Below, one piece after another: positions 15,798 to 24,349 of a stretch of 64,000 nucleotides of DNA (position 1 is the stretch's first letter; every line of letters starts with the position of its first letter). A model generated the notes under the pieces. The model searched no databases. It had not been told where the DNA came from and worked only from the letters and a program-made list of their open reading frames with translations. The stretch lies in NCBI GenBank assembly GCA_017550335.1, contig JAFZPM010000036.1, positions 1 through 64,000 on the forward strand, written 5' to 3'. The DNA is from Paludibacteraceae bacterium. GTDB taxonomy: Bacteria; Bacteroidota; Bacteroidia; Bacteroidales; Paludibacteraceae. A program made the position numbers and the translations under genes.

Positions 15798-16669
15798 TGC
15801 CCATGAAAAGATTAGCACACTTCCTTTTGTTGCTATCTTTCTCCTTGTGTGTACGTGCCCAATATGAGGTTGTGAAATTGTGGGATGGACATCCCACCCG
15901 TAAGGAGAAGCGCCCGGAACTGAGGATATTCGCTCCGGCCGATTCTTTGCGCAATGGCACTTGTGTCCTCATCTGCCCTGGAGGCAGCTATCACCACTTG
16001 GGCTTACGTAACGAGGGCTCGGAGGTGGCGGAATGCTTGCGGCAATGGGGAATCACCGCTGTGGTGCTGCGTTACCGCGTATCGATGCGCGGCAACCATC
16101 ATCCCGCCATGATCGAGGATTTCCAACGTGCTGTGCAGATACTGCGTGAGAATGCGGAGAGATTCGGCATCGACCCGCATAAACTGGGCTGTATGGGCTT
16201 TTCCGCCGGAGGCCATCTGGTCACGATGGGTGGCGCTTTCGCTTCCCATGATTTCTTGGCTGACCGGGGTATCCATACTTCCGTCAGCTTGCGCCCCGAC
16301 TTCGTCTGCCCCATCTACCCTGTCGTTTCCATGCAGGATAGCATCGTCCATGTGAAGTCCAGGAGGAACCTCCTCGGTGAGGGTTTCACGAAAGCGATGG
16401 CGGATAGTTTCTCGATGGAAAGGCACATTCCTGAAGATATGCCACCCGTTTTCCTGCTCGCTTGTAAGGATGACGATGTGGTCGATTACCGAAATACGGT
16501 CGTGTTGCGTGACGCGTTGGCGGAAAGGAATATCCCTTGCGAGTTCCACCTGTTCGAACAGGGTGGACATGGTTTCGGCATGATTCGGACGAGGTCCGCC
16601 GAGACGGAACAATGGGGAGTGCTGTTGAGGGAATGGCTCACTCAAAATGGATTTTTGCCTAAAAAATAG
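15797..16669 (+). CDS. Exported alpha/beta-hydrolase esterase
   Basis: The 290-residue product has a signal peptide (MKRLAHFLLLLSFSLCVRAQ, from the second ATG at 15803). The mature enzyme shows an oxyanion segment CPGGSYHHLG, the nucleophile elbow GFSAGGHL, an Asp near CKDDDVVDYR and a C-terminal His in GGHGFGM. This is the acetyl-esterase/BD-FAE-like branch of the alpha/beta hydrolases. It probably removes acyl groups from a glycan or glycolipid in the periplasm. Its ATG overlaps the stop of the glycosyltransferase (TAATG), so the two are translationally coupled. Confidence 0.85.
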   Translation: MPMKRLAHFLLLLSFSLCVRAQYEVVKLWDGHPTRKEKRPELRIFAPADSLRNGTCVLICPGGSYHHLGLRNEGSEVAECLRQWGITAVVLRYRVSMRGNHHPAMIEDFQRAVQILRENAERFGIDPHKLGCMGFSAGGHLVTMGGAFASHDFLADRGIHTSVSLRPDFVCPIYPVVSMQDSIVHVKSRRNLLGEGFTKAMADSFSMERHIPEDMPPVFLLACKDDDVVDYRNTVVLRDALAERNIPCEFHLFEQGGHGFGMIRTRSAETEQWGVLLREWLTQNGFLPKK

Positions 16670-16700
16670 GCGGAAAAGAGAATAACGGGAGGACGTGTAT

Positions 16701-17996
16701 ATGAATTTTGTTCCAGAAATTGAGTTTCAACCTAGGGACGTGATCAAAGCGTTCCAGGAGGAGAAGTTGAGGGAGGATCTGTCTTACCTATCCTCCAAAT
16801 CTTTGTTTTACAAGGATTTGTTCGCGAAGAACCATATCGATGCCGCCAAAGTGAAGACTTTGGAGGACTTGCGGTTGATTCCTTTCACGACAAAGGAGGA
16901 CCTGCAGACGAGGAACAAGGATTTCTTCTGCGTAGAGCCTTCCGAAATCAGGGATTACATCACCACTTCCGGCACATTGAGCGATCCTACCACCTTCGCC
17001 ATGACGGAGAAAGACCTCGTGCGCCTCGCCTACAATGAGGCGATCTCCTTCACGGGAACGGGCGGACATCCGGGCGAGATTTATCAATTGATGACGACAA
17101 TCGACAAGCGCTTCATGGCTGGATATGCCTATTGCCTAGGTATCCGCATGATGGGGGCGGGTTTGGTGCGTGTCGGCAACGGCATACCGGAGTTGCAGTG
17201 GGACACCATCAAACGCATCCAACCGGATGCGATCATCTGCGTCCCTTCCTTTATCTTGCGTATCATCAAATTCGCCGAGGAACATGGCATCGATTATAAG
17301 AACTCCAGTGTGAAAAAAGCCGTTTGCATCGGGGAAAATCTCAGAAACGACGATTTCTCACTGAATCTGTTGGGAACGAAAATCAAGGAGAAATGGGATA
17401 TCGAGTTATATTCCACCTACGCCTCCACAGAGATGAGCACCTCCTTCTGCGAGTGCTCGGCAGGGAAGGGCGGACATCATCATCCGGAGCTGATTATATG
17501 CGAATTGATCGATGAAAACGGCAATCCTGTGAACGAAGGGGAGCCCGGAGAGTTGGTCGTCACGACGTTAGGCGTGGAGGGTATGCCGCTGCTCCGTTTC
17601 CGGACAGGCGATGTGGCGAGGTTCCATTACGAACCTTGTTCCTGTGGGCGCACCACCATGCGTATCAGTCCGATCATCGGCAGGAAAAAGCAGATGATCA
17701 AGTTCAAGGGCACGACACTCTATCCCGCTTCCGTGTTCGACGTGCTGGATAATGCGGACTACGTGGAGAATTATTTGGTCGAGGTGTCATCCAACGAGAT
17801 TGGGATGGACCATCTCACCGTGTACATCGGCGTGAAGAGTCCGAATGAGAATATGATCAAGGAATTGAAAGACCATTTCCGCGCCAAGCTGCGAGTGGCG
17901 CCTGACGTGATGTTCAAGCCTATCGAGGAGATCCGTAAGATTCAGTTTCCCGAGATGAATAGGAAACCCGTTAAGTTCATTGATAATAGACAATAG
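16701..17996 (+). CDS. PaaK-like AMP-forming acyl/aryl-CoA ligase
   Basis: The ATG at 16701 follows a good Shine-Dalgarno GGGAGG; the GTG two codons upstream is less likely. The 431-residue protein is of phenylacetate-CoA-ligase length. It has the P-loop-like ITTSGTLSDPT, the adenylate site YSTYASTEMS, GEPGELVVTTLG, RFRTGDVARF, and the PaaK-type cysteine motif EPCSCGRT followed by GRKKQMIKFKGTTLYP. It should activate a carboxylic acid with ATP, using CoA or a carrier as acceptor. The gene ends 3 bp before the acyltransferase gene, so the two probably form an activation-transfer pair. Substrate specificity cannot be read here. Confidence 0.86.
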   Translation: MNFVPEIEFQPRDVIKAFQEEKLREDLSYLSSKSLFYKDLFAKNHIDAAKVKTLEDLRLIPFTTKEDLQTRNKDFFCVEPSEIRDYITTSGTLSDPTTFAMTEKDLVRLAYNEAISFTGTGGHPGEIYQLMTTIDKRFMAGYAYCLGIRMMGAGLVRVGNGIPELQWDTIKRIQPDAIICVPSFILRIIKFAEEHGIDYKNSSVKKAVCIGENLRNDDFSLNLLGTKIKEKWDIELYSTYASTEMSTSFCECSAGKGGHHHPELIICELIDENGNPVNEGEPGELVVTTLGVEGMPLLRFRTGDVARFHYEPCSCGRTTMRISPIIGRKKQMIKFKGTTLYPASVFDVLDNADYVENYLVEVSSNEIGMDHLTVYIGVKSPNENMIKELKDHFRAKLRVAPDVMFKPIEEIRKIQFPEMNRKPVKFIDNRQ

Positions 17997-17999
17997 CCC

Positions 18000-19133
18000 A
18001 TGATCGGAGAGTTTAATTTTGAACCAGTTCGCCCCTACAACGACTCGGAGGTTCCTGCCGCGATGAAGGCGATCACGGATGATCCGTTCTTCCCGATGGT
18101 GGTGAAGTATTGTTTGCCCGATGCGAACATCGATGAAGTGAATCGCGCGTTATTGCAGATTAAGACGGTCGATGAGTTCCAAACCCGTGTCATGTACCCA
18201 GCCATCCAAGCGGTCGTCTCAAAGACCACGGATGGCGTTTCTTTCGATGGATTCGATAAAATTGATGATGTGAAGCGCCATATCTTCATCGCCAATCATC
18301 GTGACATAGTGCTGGATTCCGCGATCTTGGATCTGCTTTTGTATGAGCATAAGATCAAAACGTGTCAAATCACTTTCGGCAGTAACCTGATGAAGGGTAA
18401 CCTGGTCATCAACATCGGCAAGCTGAACAAGATGTTCCGCATTATCCGTGGGGGGAACATCAAGGATTTCTACAGAAACTCATTGGAGGTATCCGCCTAT
18501 ATGCGCCATGTGGTGACCGAATTGGACGAGTCGGTATGGATCGCCCAACGCAATGGCAGGACCAAGGATGGCAACGACAAGACGGAGATGGGGGTTCTGA
18601 AGATGTTCTCGCTCAGCAGTGAGAAGGGTTTCGTGGATAACCTCGATGAGTTGAGCATCACGCCTGTCGCCGTCTCCTACGAATACGAGCCTTGCGATTT
18701 CCTTAAAACGGCGGAGATATATATATCCAAGTTCCAGAAATATGTCAAGGGGGAGAATGAGGACCTGAACAGCATCCTTACCGGCATCAAGCAGAAGAAG
18801 GGGAAGGTACACCTTTCCATGACGGCTCCTATCACAAGGAAAGAGCTCGAAATCTGCGATGAAAAGGAGAAAAATGAGAAGATGGTCGCCTTGGCTTCCG
18901 TCATCGACCAGCGCATTTATAGCCATTACAAATTGTTCAAGACGAACTATATCGCATACGATTTCCTGAATGGGGGCGATGCATATGCGGACCATTATTC
19001 GGCGGATGACAAAAAAGACTTCCTGGCTTACATGGAGGATGGATTGTCTAAGATCGGAATCGAGGCCGACCGTTCGGATCTGGAGCAGATCTTCCTGCAT
19101 ATCTATGCCAATCCCGTCGTCAATTGTAAATGA
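18000..19133 (+). CDS. PlsC-like (1-acylglycerol-phosphate type) acyltransferase
   Basis: This 377-residue protein has the catalytic ANHRDIVLDSAIL (NHxxxxD type, here NHRDIVLD) near residue 100, then a RIIRGGN segment and IAQRNGRTKDGNDKT resembling the phosphate-binding EGTRSR block. No obvious transmembrane helix is seen, so it is probably a peripheral membrane enzyme. It starts 3 bp after the ligase stop. It may use the acyl or aryl thioester made by that ligase to acylate a lipid or sugar produced with the GT4 enzyme. The class is clear; the acceptor is inferred. Confidence 0.8.
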   Translation: MIGEFNFEPVRPYNDSEVPAAMKAITDDPFFPMVVKYCLPDANIDEVNRALLQIKTVDEFQTRVMYPAIQAVVSKTTDGVSFDGFDKIDDVKRHIFIANHRDIVLDSAILDLLLYEHKIKTCQITFGSNLMKGNLVINIGKLNKMFRIIRGGNIKDFYRNSLEVSAYMRHVVTELDESVWIAQRNGRTKDGNDKTEMGVLKMFSLSSEKGFVDNLDELSITPVAVSYEYEPCDFLKTAEIYISKFQKYVKGENEDLNSILTGIKQKKGKVHLSMTAPITRKELEICDEKEKNEKMVALASVIDQRIYSHYKLFKTNYIAYDFLNGGDAYADHYSADDKKDFLAYMEDGLSKIGIEADRSDLEQIFLHIYANPVVNCK

Positions 19134-19218
19134 TGGGGAATGGCCAATCCGTGATGGATCTTAGATTTGTCCGACGGCCAACTTGTGGGAAATGATAAGT
19201 GGAATACCTGCGGGATGG

Positions 19219-20304
19219 TTACTTTCCGGTGATAGTGCTTTTCATCTTCTTCACTGCGAAGCAACCTAGATGGATAATCTTTGCGAGAGGTAACCCGAAC
19301 CATTTGATCAACTTAAAGTTCTGATGTGCCAACTTCATGACTTCGGGTGACCTGTAATCGAACGCATTCAGTTTCTGACGATTGATCTCCAAGTGAGAGG
19401 GGTTGTCGTCCAAGATCAATTCGAAGGACTCCGCCTCGTCGATCGCTTGTTCCCCGTAGTTGTAGTTGCTGGCGGTGGTGGCGTTATTCTTATTCTCCCC
19501 ACTCGTTTTTTGACAGAAAACGCCTGACCCGTCGAATCCGTAATTCCTTGATTTAGATATGGCTGGGGTTACGCAATACATATTCTTATGGGGAATATAC
19601 GCTCTCATGGAGATGTCGGTCTCGTATTTCATCAGGTTCGGTTTGTTCGGATTGGAGGAGAGTGCGGCGTAGAAATAGTCGTAGAAACATGCGTCCAGCA
19701 TCTTCTTGTAGGAACCGCTCTTTATGATTTCCGAAGCGGCCTTCAGCAAGTTTCCGGAGGTGGCGTATTGGTAAAACGCTTCTTCCTTTTTCCTCATGAA
19801 TCCGATACCCCAGGTGCATGCGTTGAAGTCCTGGAGGAAACAGGTGCTACCTTCGCTCAGCGTCCAATCTATTGGATATGAGTAGCTTGTGACGGCGAAG
19901 ACCCGTGGGTCGTCGTAGTATTTCGTCAGACATTTGTTCATGTATTCCAGGAAGTTCGGGGCATACTCGATATCATCGTCCGAATAAATCCATCGATCAT
20001 AGTTCATCGCCTTGATATTGCGGATGAGATCGGCGGAATTCTCATAGGATCCCATGTTCTTTTCCCGTTTGAGGACCACGAACTTGTTGAAGACGGAGAA
20101 GTCGCTCGTCTCGAGGTATTCGCATATCTCCTTCCATCCCTGTTCATACTTCTCGGCGGGAGGGTAGTCCAGGCCGATATACACATCCGTATATTTCGCC
20201 CAACCATTTCGTTTCAGACTTTCCACCGTCCTTTTGAAGTGGGTGCTGCGGCATAAGGTAGGGATGACCACCGGGGCATAAATCATTTTCTCTTCAACTT
20301 CCAT
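19219..20304 (-). CDS. GT2-like (GT-A fold) glycosyltransferase
   Basis: The 361-residue protein begins a GT-A domain with YAPVVIPTLCRSTHFKRTVES. It has a metal-binding DxD-type motif (RWIYSDDDIEYA) near residue 130 and a downstream acceptor region with WGIGFMRKKE. ATG 20304 is used; an ATG at 20286 (MIYAPVV) is also plausible. A short basic C-terminus ends the protein. It converges on the acyltransferase operon and has its own probable promoter, so it may be separate from that pathway. The sugar and acceptor are unknown. Confidence 0.8.
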   Translation of the reverse strand: MEVEEKMIYAPVVIPTLCRSTHFKRTVESLKRNGWAKYTDVYIGLDYPPAEKYEQGWKEICEYLETSDFSVFNKFVVLKREKNMGSYENSADLIRNIKAMNYDRWIYSDDDIEYAPNFLEYMNKCLTKYYDDPRVFAVTSYSYPIDWTLSEGSTCFLQDFNACTWGIGFMRKKEEAFYQYATSGNLLKAASEIIKSGSYKKMLDACFYDYFYAALSSNPNKPNLMKYETDISMRAYIPHKNMYCVTPAISKSRNYGFDGSGVFCQKTSGENKNNATTASNYNYGEQAIDEAESFELILDDNPSHLEINRQKLNAFDYRSPEVMKLAHQNFKLIKWFGLPLAKIIHLGCFAVKKMKSTITGK

Positions 20305-20324
20305 ACGATCTTTTTTCTTTTACG

Positions 20325-20356
20325 CAAATTTCGTCTATTTTGTCCATTCACACAAC
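20325..20356 (-). promoter_or_regulatory. Candidate promoter of the GT2-like gene
   Basis: On the minus strand the order is GTTG, 20 nt, GAAATTTG, which fits TTTG-N19/20-TAnnTTTG with one mismatch in each box. The start would lie about 15 nt upstream of ATG 20304. Confidence 0.45.
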
Positions 20357-20392
20357 AGGTTTATTGCTTTTTGTATGTGATTTTACATGAAA

Positions 20393-20456
20393 AATTGGGA
20401 GCCGGCGCACATCCTTTATTGCTTATGTCGAAGGATGACGCGGTACACTCCCAATT
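20393..20456 (-). terminator. Long structured hairpin, terminator-like on the minus strand
   Basis: AATTGGGAG (20393-20401) and CTCCCAATT (20448-20456) form a perfect 9-bp stem. Inside, CGC/GCG and ATCCTT/AAGGAT (20411-20416 and 20431-20436) add further pairs. On the minus strand the stem is followed by TTT. It would end the transcript from 20708-21304 after a 3-prime tail of about 250 nt. The rest of 20305-20707 holds no gene that I can support. Confidence 0.5.
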
Positions 20457-20707
20457 CGAGCCTACGTTCTATAGGCCCCTAAACAAAGTACAAACAGACA
20501 GATTACGTTCCCGAACAATCCACTGTGTAAGAGGGGATGGTTCTCGTTATTCCTTGTCCTTTTATACCCTAATAAATCGCAAACACAGCAGGTAGACTCT
20601 TATAGTCAAGGATAGAATCACTTTACCATAGTTTGTAAGCGTATATGAAAATTTAATGCAACGTGTATAATGTGAATTGTCTAACTCTTTATTTGTGCTA
20701 AAAGCAA

Positions 20708-21304
20708 TTATAATGCATTGTGCAGGTTCTTGAGGCGTAGACGGAATTCCTCGTCCACTTCCTTCAGGGAGTCCTCAATGTCCTTGATCACCTTGTCGTG
20801 CTCGGACAATTGCTTCTTTTTCGCCTTTTTGTCCAGTGTATCGTCCGCTTCGACCTTGGCCCTTTCCTTTTTCTCCTTTCTTAGTTTATAGAGCTTTTGG
20901 GATAGGGGTTGACTGTTTGTCTTTTGTCCGAATCCTTTCACCGATTCGCCGAATTGAATGTTGTCGAAATTCAGGATCACTCGGTCATTTTCCACGGAGA
21001 TTCTTCCTTTGCATGTGATAAAGTCGGAGTAGGATGTCTTGATGATCGGGTTGTAGCGGAACTTGGTGGTCATGTTCACTTCGAAGTCGAATCCTTCGTT
21101 CAGTTTGTCGTTCGTGGTCTGGGCGGTCCACTTCTGCTCCATTAACCATGTCTTCGCATCTTGGTATGCGTCCAATTTTTCTCCTTTGTAGTAGACCGTG
21201 TCGGAGATGCTTGTGTTCAGATTCTCGTCTACCTTGAATACATAATCCTCTGCCATGACTCCCGATGGAAGGATTGAAATCAGTAATATTTTCAGTGCTC
21301 TCAT
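20708..21304 (-). CDS. Exported DUF4468-like protein with coiled-coil tail
   Basis: The 198-residue product begins with a signal peptide (MRALKILLISILPSGVMA). The middle resembles DUF4468: an AKTWLMEQKW segment, a GRISVEND turn and a beta strand RVILNFDNIQF. The last 70 residues are Lys/Glu-rich and should form a coiled coil (LYKLRKEKKERAKVEADD). DUF4468 proteins are small periplasmic or surface proteins of Bacteroidota with no known role. A promoter with proper spacing lies upstream. Confidence 0.6.
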   Translation of the reverse strand: MRALKILLISILPSGVMAEDYVFKVDENLNTSISDTVYYKGEKLDAYQDAKTWLMEQKWTAQTTNDKLNEGFDFEVNMTTKFRYNPIIKTSYSDFITCKGRISVENDRVILNFDNIQFGESVKGFGQKTNSQPLSQKLYKLRKEKKERAKVEADDTLDKKAKKKQLSEHDKVIKDIEDSLKEVDEEFRLRLKNLHNAL

Positions 21305-21372
21305 AAGTATATAAGTTAAATTTTAAATCTCTTTTTGTCTTTTCTCTTTTCTGTTATCGTGTTATCTGTACG

Positions 21373-21403
21373 CAAAGTAAAAGTAAAATTTTTAAACCGC
21401 AAA
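21373..21403 (-). promoter_or_regulatory. Promoter of the DUF4468-like gene
   Basis: Minus-strand TTTG (21400-21403), 19 nt, then TTACTTTG (21373-21380). Spacing and boxes fit the Bacteroidota sigma-ABfr consensus with one mismatch. The start falls about 60 nt before ATG 21304. Confidence 0.55.
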
Positions 21404-21679
21404 ATATATTATGTAAAAAATACAATAAAATATCGGATAAATTTATTAAATAATTGATATTCAGTTATAAAAAAATATATATAATACACAATAATTCGTA
21501 GAATATAAAGATATAATACTGGTTTATGGGATATAAATGAATAAAATGTGTATTATATTGCAATAGTATAGGGGGAGGGAGAAGGAATAACTCGTTCCAT
21601 CCTTGAATCTTCTTCGCATTCTAGGTTGTGCATCTCCTTTTAAGGATGCGGTCGGACAGGACAACGGGAAAGAGCCCCA
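21404..21679. other. Very AT-rich non-coding stretch
   Basis: No gene is seen. The left part (to about 21560) is almost only A and T with short ORFs; the right part is mixed. It separates the promoters of the DUF4468-like gene and the helicase. Confidence 0.5.
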
Positions 21680-21711
21680 TTTGCAACAGTCATACTTTTT
21701 ATGTATTTTCG
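21680..21711 (+). promoter_or_regulatory. Promoter of the DEAD-box helicase
   Basis: TTTG (21680-21683), 20 nt, TATTTTCG (21704-21711). Spacing is ideal and the -7 box differs from TAnnTTTG at one base. Transcription would start about 65 nt before the ATG. Confidence 0.55.
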
Positions 21712-21730
21712 CGCAGATTTTTAGAAGGAA

Positions 21731-21749
21731 GGGGGAACCTTTTTCCCCC
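21731..21749 (+). promoter_or_regulatory. 5-prime UTR hairpin before the helicase gene
   Basis: GGGGGAA and TTCCCCC form a 7-bp stem in the leader; a second small stem CCGC/GCGG lies closer to the start. Leader structures often control RNA-helicase genes, but no mechanism can be read here. Confidence 0.4.
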
Positions 21750-21784
21750 AGTTAACGCCGCATGAGAGCGGATATATTTATTTT

Positions 21785-23665
21785 ATGGCAACATTTAGAG
21801 AACTGGGATTGAGCGAAGAAATCCTACGCGGAATTGAAGATTTGGGCTTTGTGGAACCGATGCCGATTCAGGAAAAGGTGACCCCTTATCTTCTCGGGGA
21901 AGGAACAGAGGATTTAGTCGCATTGGCCCAAACAGGAACAGGAAAGACGGCGGGATTCGGTCTGCCGCTCCTACAGCTGACGGACAGCAGTGTGAACAAG
22001 ATCCAAGCATTGGTACTATCTCCTACGCGCGAACTTTGCATCCAAATTTCCAATGACCTTAAGAAATTTGCGAAGTACATCCAGGGAATGAAGATCGTAC
22101 CTGTTTACGGAGGAGAGAGCATCGTCACCCAATTTAGGCAATTGGACGTGCCTCCGCAGATTTTGGTGGCTACACCTGGCCGACTCATTGATCTTATCGA
22201 ACGTAAGAAAGTGGATTTATCGGGCATCAAACACCTCGTGTTGGACGAGGCGGACGAGATGCTGAACATGGGTTTCCAAGAGGATATCGAACGCATCCTC
22301 GAGGAGACGCCGGAGGAGCGTCGTACGCTGCTCTTCTCCGCCACCATGCCGAAGGAGATCGCCAACATAGCGAAGAAGTACATGAAGAATAGCGTGGAAA
22401 TCGCTATTGGTCGTAAAAACTCGGGCACCGAGAACGTGGAGCACATCTACTACATGGTGCAGGCGAAGGACCGCTACAACTGTCTGAAACGCTTGGTGGA
22501 CATTAACCCGGACATCTACGCCATCATCTTCTGCCGCACGCGTCAGGAGACGAAGGAGGTGGCCGACAAACTGATGGAGGATGGTTATAACGCGGACGCG
22601 CTCCACGGAGACCTCTCCCAGGCGCAACGTGATACGGTCATGCAACGCTTCCGTATCAAGAACCTGCAGATCCTCGTGGCGACGGATGTGGCCGCCAGAG
22701 GTCTGGACGTCAGCAACTTGACGCACGTCATCAACTACAACTTGCCGGATGACATCGAGAGTTATACCCACCGAAGCGGACGTACGGGACGTGCCGGTAA
22801 GAAGGGTGTATCCATCGCCATCATCCATATCAAGGAGAAGCATAAGATCAAGGCGATTGAGAAGGAGATCAACCGTACCTTCATCCAAGGCCGCGTGCCG
22901 AGTGGATTGGAGGTGTGCCAAAGCCAGCTCTTCGCCCTCGTGAACAAAATCAAGGAGCCCGGCGAGAACGTCGACAAGAAACAGATCGATCCATACCTGC
23001 CTATGATCATGGACCAGCTCAAGGACATGACCCGTGAGGAGCTGATCGTCAACTTCGTTTCCCAAGAGTTCAACCGATTCCTCGAATACTACAAGGATGC
23101 GGTGGATCTGAATATCCCTGACAAGAAGGATAAGCCTAGCAGGGAGCGTGGCGAGAAGGGTGAACGTGGCGAGCGTGGCGAGAGACGCTCACGGAAACGT
23201 GGTAGCGGCGAGACAATGCGCCTGAAAATCAACTTGGGACAGCGTGACGGCTTCACGCCTAAACGTGTCTTGGGTCTTATCAACGACACCACCAACAACA
23301 AGGACATCGATGTGCACGACATCGAGATCACACCGCGCTACTCCTTCTTCGACGTGGATAAGAGCGTCGTGAAGGAGATGATGACCGCATTTGAGCGCAG
23401 GAGAAATGAGGGTATCGAGCTGTTGGAAGTGCTCAAGGACCGCAAGAACAAGCGTGAACGTGAGGAGTTGAGGCGTGGCATGGAAGGTGGCCGCTCCGGC
23501 CGTGGCAAGGAGTGGGAGTCCGACAAGAAGAGCAAACCCGCATTCTGGGAGGGCGCGAAGAACGCCACCAAGAGGGAACGCTCCTACGAGAGGGAGAGCA
23601 GACACCGTGATGACGACTCGAAGAGCTTCAGAAGGAACAAGGATAGTTTCAGAAGAAAACGCTAA
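21785..23665 (+). CDS. DEAD-box ATP-dependent RNA helicase with DbpA-type C-terminal domain
   Basis: All helicase motifs are present in the 626-residue protein: Q motif (PMPIQ), AQTGTGKT at 48-55, PTREL, DEAD, SAT and HRSGRTGRAGKKG. After the two RecA-like domains comes a helical stretch, a basic RGE/RGEKGERGER linker and a DbpA RNA-binding fold (MRLKINLGQRDGF to ELLEVLKD). The tail is Arg/Ser/Lys-rich. The layout matches CsdA/DeaD-like helicases that remodel rRNA and mRNA, often at low temperature. It is followed after 8 bp by the IMPACT-family gene, probably on one transcript. Confidence 0.94.
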   Translation: MATFRELGLSEEILRGIEDLGFVEPMPIQEKVTPYLLGEGTEDLVALAQTGTGKTAGFGLPLLQLTDSSVNKIQALVLSPTRELCIQISNDLKKFAKYIQGMKIVPVYGGESIVTQFRQLDVPPQILVATPGRLIDLIERKKVDLSGIKHLVLDEADEMLNMGFQEDIERILEETPEERRTLLFSATMPKEIANIAKKYMKNSVEIAIGRKNSGTENVEHIYYMVQAKDRYNCLKRLVDINPDIYAIIFCRTRQETKEVADKLMEDGYNADALHGDLSQAQRDTVMQRFRIKNLQILVATDVAARGLDVSNLTHVINYNLPDDIESYTHRSGRTGRAGKKGVSIAIIHIKEKHKIKAIEKEINRTFIQGRVPSGLEVCQSQLFALVNKIKEPGENVDKKQIDPYLPMIMDQLKDMTREELIVNFVSQEFNRFLEYYKDAVDLNIPDKKDKPSRERGEKGERGERGERRSRKRGSGETMRLKINLGQRDGFTPKRVLGLINDTTNNKDIDVHDIEITPRYSFFDVDKSVVKEMMTAFERRRNEGIELLEVLKDRKNKREREELRRGMEGGRSGRGKEWESDKKSKPAFWEGAKNATKRERSYERESRHRDDDSKSFRRNKDSFRRKR

Positions 23666-23673
23666 GATCTAGG

Positions 23674-24276
23674 ATGGATACTTATCTGACACTGGCAAGG
23701 ACCTCGGAGGGCCTCTACAAAGAGAAGGGGAGTAAATTCCTCGCCTTCGCTATTCCAGTGTCCGATGTGGAGGAAGTTAAGGAGATACTGAAGGATAAGC
23801 GGAAGGAGTACCACGACGCTCGGCACGTCTGCTTCGCCTACGTGATGGGCGAAAAAGGGGAGGAGACCCGTGCGAACGACGACGGAGAACCCTCCGGAAC
23901 GGCGGGTAAACCGATGCTGGGAACGCTCGTCTCGAAGGGGGTGACCAACGTGCTGCTGGTGGTGGTCCGCTACTTCGGTGGAACAAAGCTGGGCACCAGC
24001 GGACTGATCAACGCTTACCGGGAGGCTTGTCTCGATGCTTTGGAACAGAACGAAGTGGTGGAGAAGATCGTGGAGAACCGTTGCGACATCCAATTCGAAT
24101 ATCCCTTCCTCAACGACGTGATGCGTGTCGTGAAGGAGGAGAGCGCGACCATCGTCAGCCAGAATTTCGACAATGACTGCACTATGCGGATCTCCATCCG
24201 AAAGCGGGACGAGGAGAAACTACGAAGTAGGTTATCCAAGATCGAGCGGCTGATTTTCCTCGATGAAAAGGCATAA
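23674..24276 (+). CDS. IMPACT/YigZ family protein
   Basis: The 200-residue product contains the UPF0029 (IMPACT) domain: KGSKFLAFAIPV, ARHVCFAYVMG, DDGEPSGTAGKPML and VVVRYFGGTKLGTSGL, then a DUF1949-like C-terminal ferredoxin fold. Eukaryotic IMPACT regulates the GCN2 pathway; the bacterial role is unclear, with ribosome binding proposed. Length and motif spacing are normal. It closes the helicase transcript, just before a strong terminator. Confidence 0.92.
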   Translation: MDTYLTLARTSEGLYKEKGSKFLAFAIPVSDVEEVKEILKDKRKEYHDARHVCFAYVMGEKGEETRANDDGEPSGTAGKPMLGTLVSKGVTNVLLVVVRYFGGTKLGTSGLINAYREACLDALEQNEVVEKIVENRCDIQFEYPFLNDVMRVVKEESATIVSQNFDNDCTMRISIRKRDEEKLRSRLSKIERLIFLDEKA

Positions 24277-24281
24277 AAAAG

Positions 24282-24318
24282 AAGCGGCGGGTAGTTCGGA
24301 TACTACTCGCCGCTTTTA
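24282..24318. terminator. Bidirectional intrinsic terminator
   Basis: AAGCGGCG(G)GTAGT and ACTAC(T)CGCCGCTT form a long GC-rich stem with loop TCGGAT, followed by TTTT on the plus strand and flanked by AAAAAA on the left (TTTTTT on the minus strand). It separates the convergent IMPACT gene and the 1095-residue surface-protein gene. Confidence 0.88.
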
Positions 24319-24349
24319 ATTCTAACAGGAATCTATCAAACCCGGATCA

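Noticed and set aside
22217..23065. 282-codon open frame opposite the DEAD-box helicase
   Set aside because: Antisense shadow of a gene with all helicase motifs intact.
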